From the NCBI GenBank assembly GCA_016801845.1, contig CM028931.1:21510302-21574301 (forward strand): 64,000 nt of DNA, in the 5' to 3' direction. How positions within the stretch are numbered: the first letter of the stretch is position 1; each line of letters opens with the position of its first letter. Of the stretch, positions 26,190 to 37,156 are shown one piece after another. The stretch comes from Polydactylus sextarius. Its lineage: Eukaryota; Chordata; Actinopteri; Polynemidae. Under the pieces are notes generated by a model. The model saw only the letters and a program-made list of their open reading frames with translations. It was not told where the DNA came from and made no database searches. The position numbers and the translations under genes are program-made.

Positions 26190-27770
26190 TAGCGACTGAG
26201 CTAAGCTAACAAGCTAATAACGATAATTATCTCTTAGCGTGCTAGCATCTTTTCCCCTCTTCTGTTGACTAATAAATTAAACTGTATATCCCTGACTAAA
26301 CATTGATGCTAACAAGTTTGCAAACTGACTCCTAGCATGCGTCTTTAGCAAGCTAGCAAGTTAATCCTTAGCATACTAGCATCTTTTCCCCTCTTCTGTT
26401 GACTAATGTAACTAAACATTTACGCTAACAAGTTTGCTAACTCACTCTTAGCATGCGTCTTTAGCAAGCTAGCAAGTTAATCCTTAGCATGCTAGCATTT
26501 CCTTGGGAAGACAATCTATTAACTTAATGTATATAAAACAGTACACAGTGGCCACAGCTAAGCTAAGAAGCTAATAATCATGCTAATTAACTCTTAGCAT
26601 GTTAGCATCTTTTTCCCTCTTCTATTGATTAATGTAATTAAACTATGTATAACTAAACATTTATGCTAACAAGTTTGATAATTGACTCTTAGCATGCGTC
26701 TTTAGCAAGCTAGCAAGTTAATCCTTAGCATGCTAGCATTTCCTTGGAGAGACAAGCTATTAACTAAATTTATTAACATAGTACACAGTGGTCACAGCTA
26801 AGCTAACAAGCTAATAGCCATGCTAATTAAGTCTTAGCATGCTAGCAACTTTTCCCCTCTTCTGTTGACTAATGTAACTAAACTGTGTTTAATTACTCAT
26901 GTATGCTAACAAGTTTGCTAACTCACTCTAAGCATGCGTCTTTAGCAAGATAGCAAGTTAATCCTTAGCATGCTAGCATTTCCTTGGAGAGACAATCTAT
27001 TAACTCAATTCATATAAAATATTACATAGTGGCCAAAGCTAAGTTAACAAGCTATTGACCATGCTAATTAACTGTTAGCATGCTAGCATCTTTACCTTTC
27101 CTCTATTGATTAATGAGATTATATTGTGTATAATTGTAACTTAAACTACATTGAACTAAACATTTATTCTAACAAGTTCACTAGCTGACTGTTAGCATGC
27201 TTCTATAGAAAGCTAGTAAGTTAATCCTTAGCATCCTAGCATGTCCTCTGAGATCTTTTCCCATTAACTGACTTGAATTATAATAGTATATAATGGTGAA
27301 TAAAATTACAGCGTAGTAAACAGCTAAGCTAATGTGTTAGCAAATTTACCGTTAGCTTTGTGATTTTTTTTAATCTAATTTTTGAATCAACAAGCTAACA
27401 AACTAACTCAGCAAACTTGTTTAGCAAGCTAGCAGTTAGTCCTTGACTCACATTACATTAGAGTAAATATCTAAGCTAAGTTAGCTAACTGACTGTTAGC
27501 TTGGTGATTTTTGTCTTTTACAGTTTTCTATGGAACAAAATAGGGTAGTAGTCAACTAAGCTAACAAGCTAACATTTTAATTAACTGAATTAATTAGTGT
27601 GTAGTGGTGAATAAAGGGGAATAAAATGACTGCAGAAGTAAGCAGCTAAGCTAACAAGATGCTAATTAACTTTTAGCTTGGTGATTTTCCTCTTTTATAG
27701 TTTTCTATGGAACAAAATAGGGTAGTAGTCAGCTAAGCTAACAAGCTAAAAAGTCAAACCTTATAACTAC
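26190..27770. repeat. About 240-bp higher-order tandem repeat
   Basis: Blocks starting CACAGCTAAGCTAACAAGCT recur near 26556, 26795 and 27035, each followed by CTTAGCATGCTAGCATC, TTTCCCCTCTTCTGTTGACT and TAGCATTTCCTTGGAGAGAC. Copies after 27.25 kb are more diverged. Confidence 0.85.
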
Positions 27771-28334
27771 ATGTCTGGAGACTTTTTAATGTAATACTAA
27801 CGTTCCTTTTTTATCTATAAAGACTTCTAGCATCATTACTCATCATTTATCTTCATTGTTTATTCAGCATTTGTTGTCTACTCGTCTTTATTTCTGCTTA
27901 CTCAGTTTTAGCCACACGTCTCAAACCGCAGCACTTAGCTAACGTCAAATCGTATCAGCGCTGTGAACGTTTCATCATGTCACTGTCACCTGGAGGCCGC
28001 CGTGCGAAGCTCGGCTGCAAAACCAGATAATGTTGTTGTTGTCTGGATGAAATGACTTTAGCTGGAGGCTGTTTTTTTTTTTTTTTTTTTTTTTCTTACT
28101 GACCATGGAAACAAAACCCAACCGAGCAGAGAGACTGACTTGAAGTAATTCATCTTGTTTTTTTTTTTTGTAATTTACCGAGCTTCGGGGAGTTTCCACT
28201 CAGTGTCGCAGGAGGACGACTTCAGCAGATGGTTTCGAGGTGACGTGAATTCTGCGGGAAAACGAGAACGTTAGCTCAGATTGACAGGAAGCGTCGACAG
28301 CTGGTGACGCGTGGCGCTAAACTACACGTGATAC

Positions 28335-28489
28335 CGGCGTGTCGTTCCACTGCCTCGGCAGGTCTTCTGGCTCAGGAGGGTAGGACATCCAGGACGGGCT
28401 GCGGTACGACGACGGCGGCGACATGACGAAGTAGTCCGAGTAACCCGGGCGGTTCGCCGATATGGCGTAGACGGCTGTGATCGGGTTTC
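28335..28489 (-). CDS. kiaa1549l: kiaa1549l exon 17 of window (last securely recognised exon)
   Basis: 155 bp to a GTATCA donor (phase 1 in, phase 0 out); acceptor GTCTCGCAG. Encodes NPITAVYAISANRPGYSDYF, then PPSSYRSPSWMSYPPEP and EDLPRQWNDTP. It matches the ANRPG-x-x-x-YF-x-x-x-PPSSYR block. If the donor is not used, the frame runs five more codons (VSRVV) to a TAG at 28317-28319, giving a shorter C terminus. The family normally continues with a further exon ending in a basic amphipathic helix; that exon was not found. Confidence 0.92.
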
Positions 28490-28566
28490 CTGCGAGACGT
28501 GAAGACACATTAATGATCTTAACTTCTCGCGACTGGTTGCGGTTAAACGTTAAAACTGCGTCTCAC

Positions 28567-28712
28567 CTGAGTAGGTGCTGATGGACTGGTCCACGGTGAC
28601 GGCGGGGAAGGGCGTCCTGGACAGCGGCAGGTAGGGGGCGCCGTTGTGCTGCTGGGGCTGGAGGTCCGACGCCTCCGACACGCGAGGCTTCAGACTGACG
28701 TCGGGGGTGGAA
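28567..28712 (-). CDS. kiaa1549l: kiaa1549l exon 16 of window
   Basis: 146 bp, phase 2 in, phase 1 out; acceptor GTTCACAG, donor TCAG|GTGAGA. Encodes STPDVSLKPRVSEASD, a Gln/Pro spacer, then LSRTPFPAVTVDQSISTYSG across the next junction. The pattern S-T-x-D...LSR-P...VDQS...YSG fits KIAA1549L. A perfect inverted repeat of the abundant family sits just upstream at 28771-28888. Confidence 0.93.
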
Positions 28713-28770
28713 CTGTGAACGTCACGTCAGTAAACATGTTATAGACAAACTGATTTCAACATGGACACTT

Positions 28771-28888
28771 TTACCGTAATGTCCAGAAAACAGGGGCACG
28801 GCAAATTCAGTGTCATGTGACGTTTAAGAACTGAGATTTAAGTATAAACTAAATTTGAGTGCCCCTGTTTTCTGGACATTACGGTAAT
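28771..28888. repeat. Single inverted repeat with co-varying arms
   Basis: Left arm TTACCGTAATGTCCAGAAAA and right arm TTTTCTGGACATTACGGTAA are exact complements, including bases that differ from the family consensus (CCAGAAAACA for CTAGAATACA). The loop is about 45-60 bp. Lies in the intron between kiaa1549l exons 15 and 16. Confidence 0.9.
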
Positions 28889-28899
28889 TTAATAAAAAA

Positions 28900-29395
28900 A
28901 ATATAGATATTTTGAATTTTAAAGAATTTTTTTCTATTTATTTACATTTATCTATATGTGCAATTACTTTTTTTACTTTTTATATTTTTATTTATTTTAT
29001 TATTTATTTATTTATATATATATATATTAAGTATTTTTATCCGCAGTTATTTACTCATTTTTTATTTTTATTATATATATATATATATATATATTTATTT
29101 CATTTTCTATTTAATCTATTAATTTATTTTATATATATTTATTTTTATTTAATTAATTTTTAAGTAAATAAATACATTTTTTAAACTTGTAGTTATTTGT
29201 ATATATATATATATTATACACTAATATTTATTAGTGTATGTATATTTATGAATTCACTTTATTATTATTATTATCATTTTACTTTATTTATGTATTTATT
29301 TGTTTATTTTATACGAATCTTTATAAGTTTGTAAGTTCACAAATTTGTTCGTTAAAAAGAAATTAAAAAAAAAAATTTAACATATAATTAAACAC
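28900..29395. repeat. AT-rich tract with (TA)n
   Basis: Three TATATA runs in TTTATTTA-type sequence, intronic. No coding signal. Confidence 0.9.
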
Positions 29396-29767
29396 TGCAC
29401 TCAAGCTTTTATTATCATCATCGTCATTATTATTTATTACCTTTATGAAGCTGTGACTAAACAAACCAGTGATTCAGTTACTTTTGCAGTAACGAGGCCG
29501 AGAAACAGATGATGTCACCGCGCAGCGACGCCTCACTCTGAATACTAAAGAGGATTTATGAAGCTGCACCTCCTCCCTGAGGCCACAGAGGAGCTGATCT
29601 GTGACCAGCTCAGTGATTAACTACTTCAACATTTAACTTGTGCTCACACACGTGTAGTTCTGACATCAGCAGCAGACGTTTGCATCCTAATTATATCAAA
29701 ATGAAACGCTGAATAACTGAATGATACCAGTTGTTTCTTTTTTTTTTCTTTCTGTTCCTGGGTTTGT

Positions 29768-29780
29768 CCACTAGATGGCG
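29768..29780 (+). promoter_or_regulatory. CTCF-like motif
   Basis: CCACTAGATGGCG fits the CTCF core (CCASYAGRKGGCR). It lies in single-copy sequence within the intron between kiaa1549l exons 15 and 16. Confidence 0.3.
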
Positions 29781-30103
29781 ACCGTGCTCCTCAGTCGCTC
29801 TCGGTCTCTGCAGTGCTAAAGTGCCCAGCAACACGTTCACACGGCAACAGCATTTAAATGAAGGAGCCGCTTCGCATCAAACGACGGCAGATTAAAACAC
29901 AGGAATAATTCATACGGTTATCCGACGCGGCGATTAGCCTCTGAGCTGCGTTCTGATTGGCCGACGATGCTTTTAAAAGACACATGTTCAACGCAGACGA
30001 TGAGCTGGAACGTTTCTGACAGAGTACACAGTGTCCAGCGTGTCATTAATTTACATATTTATAGTTTTTTGCTATTTCTATGCGATGCGAGCGCGGGCCG
30101 TAC

Positions 30104-30201
30104 CATCGTAGCGAGGTCCCAGGTGGTGGTCCTGGTCTGGAGGGGATCAGTGGAGGAGGTGAGCCGATGCCCATGTCAGGGAGCTGAGTGAAGCGGAAAC
30201 C
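30104..30201 (-). CDS. kiaa1549l: kiaa1549l exon 15 of window (Pro-rich)
   Basis: 98 bp, phase 0 in, phase 2 out; acceptor TTGCTGCAG, donor CGATG|GTACGG. Encodes GFRFTQLPDMGIGSPPP and SRPGPPPGTSLR. It matches the YRFSQLPEM-x-MGSPPPP-x-PPR block. PPxP-type segments here could bind SH3 or WW domains (inference). Confidence 0.94.
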
Positions 30202-30474
30202 CTGCAGCAAGAGAAACATGTTAATATACAACACGACGTTAAGAGGTGGATGTGTCTCGCTTTATAAAATCGATATGAATTCATTAATTCGCCAGAATCA
30301 TTACTGATAATAAGACTTTCTACACACTGTTCTTCTGCTGGTACTGAGGTGAAGGTTGATGGACCAGTGAAACTAAAACTTATAGTTGTGTTCTGACTAT
30401 TTTTGATTTGTTTGGTCTTATTTTGTGTCAGTTTCCTGTTTTATTTTGAAAGAGTTGTTCCTGGCCTGATAGAT

Positions 30475-30870
30475 ACGTAGGTAGATATATATTGTGATAG
30501 CTACCTTGCTAAGTAGGTAGATGGTGGCTAGGTAGCTAGACAGCTATCTAGCTTCTTTCAAGGTAGGTAGCTAGCTAGTTGGATAGGTAGGTAAGTAGGT
30601 AGGTAGGTGGCTAGGTAGCTAGCTAGGTGGACAGGTAGCTAGGTTGGTAGGTAGGTAGCTAGGTTGGTAGGTAGCTAGCTAGCTTCCAATGTAGGTAGGT
30701 AAGTAGCTAGGAAGGTGGTTAGGTAGCTAGCTAGCTAGACTGCTAGCTAGCTTCCAAGGTAGGTAGCTAGCTAGTTGGATAGGTAGGTAGGTAGATAGGT
30801 GGCTAGCTAGCTAGGTGGACAGGTAGCTAGCTAGCTAGCTTCCAAGGTAGGTTGGTAGATAGGGAGGTAG
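30475..30870. repeat. TAGG/CTAG tetranucleotide-type array
   Basis: Mixed (TAGG)n and (CTAG)n with a roughly 90-110 bp longer period marked by GCTTCCAAGGTAGGTAG, intronic. Confidence 0.9.
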
Positions 30871-30904
30871 ACAGATGGATGGATGTCGTGATAGATGCTC
30901 TCAC

Positions 30905-31073
30905 CGGTTTGGGCAGGCTACACTGGTGCATGTCCTCGTATGCGGCGCTGCGCTGTCGTCCTCCACACGGATGGTTCATGGTCCCCGGAGCGCTGGTCAC
31001 CCCGTCGCTGTAGTGGCTGGTGTGTGACGGGTTGTAGGCGCTGTGGGCGTGGTGGTGGTGATGGTGGTGGCTG
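30905..31073 (-). CDS. kiaa1549l: kiaa1549l exon 14 of window (His-run exon)
   Basis: 169 bp, phase 2 in, phase 0 out; donor AAACCG|GTGAGA. Starts with a run of seven His after Ser, then AYNPSHTSHYSDGVTSAPGT and YEDMHQCSLPKP. The acceptor is a NAGNAG site (CATCAG|CAG), so transcripts may differ by one residue. The following intron begins with a long TAGG/CTAG array. Confidence 0.93.
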
Positions 31074-31207
31074 CTGATGGATAAACAGAGTGAGAGAAAA
31101 GAAAGATGGAGGCTTATGAAGTGCATATAATAGTTTGTGAAAAGCAGCTGGTGAGTGGGAGGTTTGGACTCTAAAATCCCAGAGGTGAGTTGAAGATGTG
31201 GATTTAC

Positions 31208-31452
31208 TTGGTCGGAGGTGACGGAGGGTCGTGGTCCGGAGGCGCCAGGCTGAAGGCGTTGCCTAGCAGCATGTGCATCTGCGTGCGGACCTCGTCGATG
31301 GACGGCTGCGAGCTGAGCGTGGACGAGTCGGAGCCGCGGTGAGCTTTCACCCCGAGGCTGCTGTTACCGGTGCCGGTGCTGGAGCCGCCGCGGTAACCCA
31401 GAGAACTCATCAGACGGTCCACGTTGGTCTCCTCGAACGGCTCCGGTTCTCC
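31208..31452 (-). CDS. kiaa1549l: kiaa1549l exon 13 of window
   Basis: 245 bp, phase 0 in, phase 2 out; acceptor GTGTCCTCAG, donor ACCAA|GTAAAT. Encodes EETNVDRL, a Gly/Ser spacer, then SSTLSSQPSIDEVRTQMHML and LGNAFSLAP. The SQPSI-E-R-x-MH-LL-x-AF-L block is common to both family members. Confidence 0.95.
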
Positions 31453-31684
31453 CTGAGGACACAGACGAGGACCGAGATCACAAGGAGGATTCACTCATAG
31501 ATCAACTGGTGAACTGACACTTTCGGCTGCTTCGTCACAGTTTTCTACAGACGACACAACAGTGTCTTCTTTTTGGTATTAAACATCTTTTTACTCTTCA
31601 ACGCAGACTGGACGTTGATTCCATATGTAGATATTTACATGGATGTGTATATGTACAAAACTAAGGATGAAGATATAAAATAAA

Positions 31685-32235
31685 TGACTAGCTAGCCACT
31701 TAGTTATCCAGCTAGCTATCTTGCTAACTATCTAGCTAACTACTTAGCTGTCTTTCTATCTATCTTACTATTTACCTGGATATCTTGTTAGCCATCTTGC
31801 TAACTATCTAGCTATATTGCTAGCTATTCATCTGTCCAGCTATCTTTCTAGCAATTTATCGAGATATCTCACTAGCTATTCAGCTAACTATCTAACAACC
31901 TACTAAGCTATATTGCTAGCTATCTTTCTAGCTTTCTTGCTAACTATCTTGCTATCTTTTTAGCTATTTATCTAGATATCTTTCTAGCTATCTTGCTAAC
32001 TATCTAACTACCTACTTAGCTATCCATCTAGCTATCTTGCTAAATATCTAGCTATCTACTTAGTTATTTTGCTATCTATCTTACTATTTGCGTGGATATC
32101 TTGTTAGCCATTTTGCTAACTATCTAGCTATCTTTCTATCTATTTATCTCGATATCTTGCTAGCTATCTAGCTAACTTTCTAACTACCTACTTTGCTATC
32201 TTGCTAACTATCAAGCTATCTATCTACATATTCAT
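31685..32235. repeat. TATCTAGC/TTGCTAAC-type array
   Basis: Alternating CTAGCTATCT and TTGCTAACTA words, intronic. Confidence 0.9.
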
Positions 32236-33031
32236 CCAAGAGCTAAAACTATCACAATATGATTAATAACATCCTCCATCACTGATAGAAACGTTACATT
32301 AAATGTAAAAAAAGAAGCATCTATAAAAAAAAACAACATTAAAATCAATAATGAAATTAATGTTGAGTGTAACGTTTCTTAATTTATAAGACAAAAGTCT
32401 CTGAGTCGGTGTTTTTAATTAAAAGCATCTTAATAAGCTGAACAGTTTAATCAGATAACAACAGGAATCCAGTGAAGGTTGATAAGTGACGGTATTGAAT
32501 ATGAATTATAACGCAGCTGTGAGTCAACGTGACTGTGTGTACACACACACAAACATAAAAACAGATAACAGAGCTGTGCTATGTGATCGTACGTACACAA
32601 CGGCTCTCTCTGCTCTCAAAGCGTTTGTCGCATCAGAAGCTATTAACCGCTATCAACGCTCTCATCTGAATCCATGAACAGGCTCTAATCATATTCACAG
32701 TCATTGACATTCAGCTAGGTAGCTGCGCTGCAGCAGAGCCCCGCTCTTTCTCCATCTGGGCCCATTTCATCCACCTTTCATCCTTTTTTTTTCTCTCTCT
32801 CTCTCCGTTAAAATGGAGGAAGGGAGGGTTTGGATTGTTAATCCTCGAGGTGTGAGCTCAGAGTGCTGGAGTTCAAGAGGAGCAGGATTAAAGTTAGAAA
32901 CGTCCTCGGTGGATTATTTTTTTTTTTTATCGGTTTTGACAAAGCGGTGCAGCGTCGCTTTATGCCACAACCTTCACGTGACGTTGAAGATGAGCTCGTG
33001 TACGACACCGTGTTTCTGTCGGTGCACTCAC

Positions 33032-33164
33032 GTCGTAGCCGTTGTTGCGTATTCCCCGTCTGGATCGTTCTCTCAGGACCAGCAGGTCCATCTCCGTCTC
33101 CACGGGACTCGGGCTGCTCAGGGACTGTCTGCTCCAGTAGGTGGGCTCCCGAGGGTGAGAGTAC
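33032..33164 (-). CDS. kiaa1549l: kiaa1549l exon 12 of window
   Basis: 133 bp, phase 2 in, phase 0 out; acceptor ATCCTCCAG, donor TACGAC|GTGAGT. Encodes YSHPREPTYWSRQSLSSPSP, VETEMDLLVLRERSRRGIRN and NGYD. It matches the RQSL-SPSP-ETEMDLLV-RER-RRGIRN-GYD block, diagnostic of KIAA1549L rather than KIAA1549. Confidence 0.96.
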
Positions 33165-33384
33165 CTGGAGGATGAGTGACAAAACCACACTTCAATTAAC
33201 ACCACCGCCGGAACAACATGTTACAGTCAATGAATGAACATGTGCACTATGGAACTGCGGGTGCATTTAAAACAGTTAATTTTCTGATTCATATCAATCT
33301 TAATTTGAAAAATATCAGTTTCAAAAAAGTCTGTTTGATCTTTTAATGTTGCCACTTCCAGTGCAGCGCAGCTTTAGACCCGAA

Positions 33385-34055
33385 CTGTGTCGTATCGTAT
33401 CATAACGTATGTATGGTAACATGTTAGAGCGTACGGTATTGTAACGTATCCTATCGTAACATACAGTATCATTACGTGTTGTATCGTAACATTTTGCATC
33501 GTAACATATAGTATCGTAATGTATAGGATCATAAAGTATTATATCCTAACATCGTAACGAAACATATCGTATTGTTTTGTACCGTAACGTAATGTATCGT
33601 AACGTACAGTATCATAATGTATCATGTTGTAACATATGGTATATTAACGTATTGCATTGTAAGGTAACATATCGTAATGAAACATTTTGTAACGTAACGT
33701 AACATAATGTAACGTAACAATGTATTGTAACGTATCATAACATCGTAATGTATTGTAACAATGTATCGTAACATATCGTAACATAATATATCATAACATA
33801 TCGCAATGTACAGAAACGTATCGTAACATATCGTAACTTATTGTATTGAAACGTATCATATCTAAACGTATCGTAACATAATGTATTGTAACATATCATA
33901 ATGTATCGTAACATATCGTAACATAATATATCATAACATATCGCAATGTATAGAAACGTATCGTAACATATCGTATCGAAACGTATCGTATCTGAAGGTA
34001 TCGTAACATAACGTATCATAACTTAACATATTGTATCGTAACATATCGTAAGAAA
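33385..34055. repeat. 10-bp GTATCGTAAC minisatellite
   Basis: Degenerate ATCGTAACAT/GTATCGTAAC units with a recurring block of about 120 bp near 33770-33900 and 33900-34020. Intronic. Confidence 0.9.
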
Positions 34056-34132
34056 ACTTTTAAATCAAAATTTAATCCATTTTTTAGACACAAAAACATC
34101 ATATCACATCAGTTTGAGTGTAACCTTCATAC

Positions 34133-34359
34133 CTCTTGTGACAACCCGCGAACGACGCCCTCTTCTCCTCCGCCGTCATTGGCTCCTTGACGCCGTTGTC
34201 GTGGCGACCGTGCCTGGCGTCGCGGTGACCGTAACCGTGGCTTCCGCTCTCGGACAGCGAGAACTCTCCGTAGCCTTTCCTCCGAGCTTTCTGCCGCAGT
34301 TTGTTCCTGTAGTGTTCGATGTCGGACTTGGACGTCTGCTTCAGGCCGCCGTGGTTCGC
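34133..34359 (-). CDS. kiaa1549l: kiaa1549l exon 11 of window
   Basis: 227 bp, phase 0 in, phase 2 out; acceptor GTCACGTCAG, donor AAGAG|GTATGA. Encodes LKQTSKSDIEHYRNKLRQKA followed by RRKGYGEF, a strongly conserved basic helix of the family, then a His/Arg/Gly-rich stretch (HGYGHRDARHGRHDNG) and MTAEEKRASF. A 10-bp GTATCGTAAC-type array lies in the next intron. Confidence 0.95.
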
Positions 34360-34894
34360 CTGACGTGACCATAAATTCACAGAGCGTGTTGCACTTTAAA
34401 CGTGTTTTATTTACTGCTAATGTAAACCAGTCATCTGCAGATCAAAAGTCCCCGTGAGGAATGGAGATCTGGTTTTATGTTAATAGCTTCAGGGGTCATT
34501 TATCATCATGTATGTGTGTGTTGCTGCGTCAGGAAAAAGAGGTGGAGTTCAATGTGTCCCTGAGGAGATGATCAGATGATATAACACTGCAGGAAAACAG
34601 ACGCCTGAAACTCAAGGATGTAACATAAAACAGCAGCTTTTCTTCTTCTTCTTCTTCTTTTTTTTTGTCTAATTTTCCACCACAGATCCCAGACGAGATA
34701 AAACACCACAAGTAATTGATTTTATTTGACACGATTAATAATATAAACAACCAGACATCAAGTAGAAAAGCTATCATCAACTGCTACTTCATCTACTGCA
34801 GCCAGCTGAGTGTGATGAGGCTTTGACGGTGTGTGTTAGTGTGTGTTAGTGTGTGTTTGTGTGTGTTAGTGTGTGTTTGTGTGCACACACTCAC

Positions 34895-35019
34895 CTCCCC
34901 GTTGAGAACCACAGAGTCTTGGCTGTGAGAGGAGGATGATGGGTAGGAGTAGGTCGGCTGAGCCGTCATGGGTTTAATGGTGATGAGACGCAAAGAGCCT
35001 GAATGGTCCTCGTACGGGT
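34895..35019 (-). CDS. kiaa1549l: kiaa1549l exon 10 of window
   Basis: 125 bp, phase 1 in, phase 0 out; acceptor CTCTCAG, donor GGGGAG|GTGAGT. Encodes DPYEDHSGSLRLITIKPMTA, a Ser/Tyr-rich spacer and QDSVVLNGE. The SGS-x-x-LI-IKP and VLNGEV blocks are family hallmarks. A TGTGTTAG-type repeat follows the donor. Confidence 0.93.
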
Positions 35020-35039
35020 CTGAGAGGAAAGACAAAAGA

Positions 35040-36400
35040 GTTAGCTTAAATTAGCTTAGCTACGGATAAAGCTAACAAACCAACACTTCCATTAATGGTG
35101 CTGAAATGACTGGCTAGCTTCCTTTATTGCTTTATGTGACAAAATTGATTAAGTAGACGCTAAATAGCATCCAGTGTGTCCGCCCTGTTTAGCACTAGCT
35201 TAGCATGATGGCTAACTGCGTTAGCTCAACTACGTCAACAACACAAATCTGTCTCCACCTATTCAGATTTATTTTATTGTTACATGGCACAAAACGGATT
35301 GAGCGATGCTAAATAGCATCCAGTGTGTCCTTCCTCCCGCTTAGCACTAGCTTAGCACGATGGCTACCAGTGTTAGCTAAACTGAGAGTCAACAACACAA
35401 ATCTTTCCTCATCTAACTGGGACTTTTGTGACATTTCATCAACTGCTTTATGGTACAAAACGTATGCTAAAGGTATGTTGTTAGCATAAGAGGCTAAACT
35501 TGTTAGCAAAGCTATAGACAGATGCTAAATAGCTTCCAGTGTGACCGTCCTCTAGTTTAACACTAGCTTAGCTTCTCTATGTGGCTTCCTCTGTTGCTTT
35601 ATGGGACAAAACTGATTAAGTTGACGCTACATAGCATCCAGTGTATTCACCCTGCTGTTTAGCATTAGCTTAGCATGGTGGCTACCACCAAAATGTCTTT
35701 CTTAGCTGTAGTGAGATTTCTTCAGTAGCTTTATTGCCCAAAACTGAACAAGCATGCTAAGTTGCTAACATAACAGAAGGTAAACCTTGTTAGCAAAGCT
35801 AAAGGCAGATGCTTAATAGCTTCTAGTGTGTCCGTCCACCAGTTTAGCGCTAGCTTAGCATGGTAGAGCTTTTGTGAGATTTCTTCTAAATAATTTTACT
35901 CCACAGTACTGTAAAAATAATTGCTTTATGGCATAAAATTGAAGCGACACGCTAAGTTGTTAGCATAAAAGAAGCTAAACCTTCCTAGCAAAGCTAAAGA
36001 CAGATGCTAAACAGTTCCTCCCTCCCATTTAGCACTAGCTCAGCTTCTCTAAGTGGCTAGCTTCCTCTATTGCTTTATGGCACGAAACTGATTAAGCAGA
36101 CGGCTACTAGCCCTCCTGTTTAGCACTAGCTTAGCACGACGGCGACCAGCATTAAATCAACAGAGCTCCAACAACGCACATCTTTCTTCGCCTAACTGGA
36201 GTTGTCCTGAGATTTTTTTCAGTTGCTTTACTGTCACTTTGTTAGCATAAACGTGGCTAAATCTTGTTAGCAAAGCTAAAGGTAGAAGCTAAAAAGCTTC
36301 CAGTGGCTTTGTCCTACAAATTAGCGTAAAATCAAACAAAACTGAGACAGTTGTTAGCATAACAGCAGGTTAGCTCCATGCTAACACATCAGAGTAAGGT
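35040..36400. repeat. About 200-240-bp higher-order repeat
   Basis: TAGCATCCAGTGTGTCC and GTTTAGCACTAGCTTAGCA recur about six times with diverged spacers, intronic. Confidence 0.8.
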
Positions 36401-36479
36401 TTACTGGTTGTTATGGGGCCGATACATGATAAATAATGTTTCGGTTGAACCGTTTGAGGTTAATAAACGCTCTGTTTTA

Positions 36480-37060
36480 CCCTGTGTATGTTGTTGCAGG
36501 CAGCAGCAGATGGACGTTGTTGTGTTGTGACTCACTCAGTCACTGACTTCACCGCTTCGTTGTAGGAGCCTGAAACACGAGCTGAGCTCCACGTTACGTT
36601 ACGTTGTATTAGTGGAATAAAACGTCTTCTGTTACTCTGAGCGGAGATAAACACTGTGACTCAATGTGACAATCTGCTTGTTTCACCGTCATCGACTGAC
36701 ATGAAGATTGAGTCGAGATAAAACTATGTTTTTATTCCTCTTTGACCTTTTCTGAGCAACGAACGGAGACGTTTTCTATTTTAAAAACGCGGATACTGAC
36801 GCAAATTAAACCCTGATTTATTCCTGCTCCGTCAAGAAAAGACTGTAAATGATTCGATCGAACGAATCACATAAACTGACCGAGAATATTGACAAAATTA
36901 AAAAATATTGAAAATAAAAAACAAATACATTTAAAAAAAACATAATATAAAAATAATAAACATTTAAATGATGATGTACAATCTTTTTATTAGATTTTTT
37001 TGTATTTTTTTTTCTATTAAAAGACAAAATGAAAGAAAATCTAAAGTTAAAATAAATGTA
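36480..37060. other. kiaa1549l: Intronic; no exon seen
   Basis: Unique sequence to about 36.88 kb, then AT-rich. Between kiaa1549l exons 9 and 10. Confidence 0.5.
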
Positions 37061-37156
37061 AATAAAATAAATTTTAAAAAATAAACAAATAAATTTAAGA
37101 CATTTTAAATGTCTTAAATTTATTTGTTTATTTTTTAAAATTTATTTATTTTATTC
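37061..37156. repeat. Near-perfect AT-rich palindrome
   Basis: Arms of about 46 bp meeting almost without a loop at GACATTTTAAATGTC; differences are confined to the outer end. Intronic. Confidence 0.85.
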
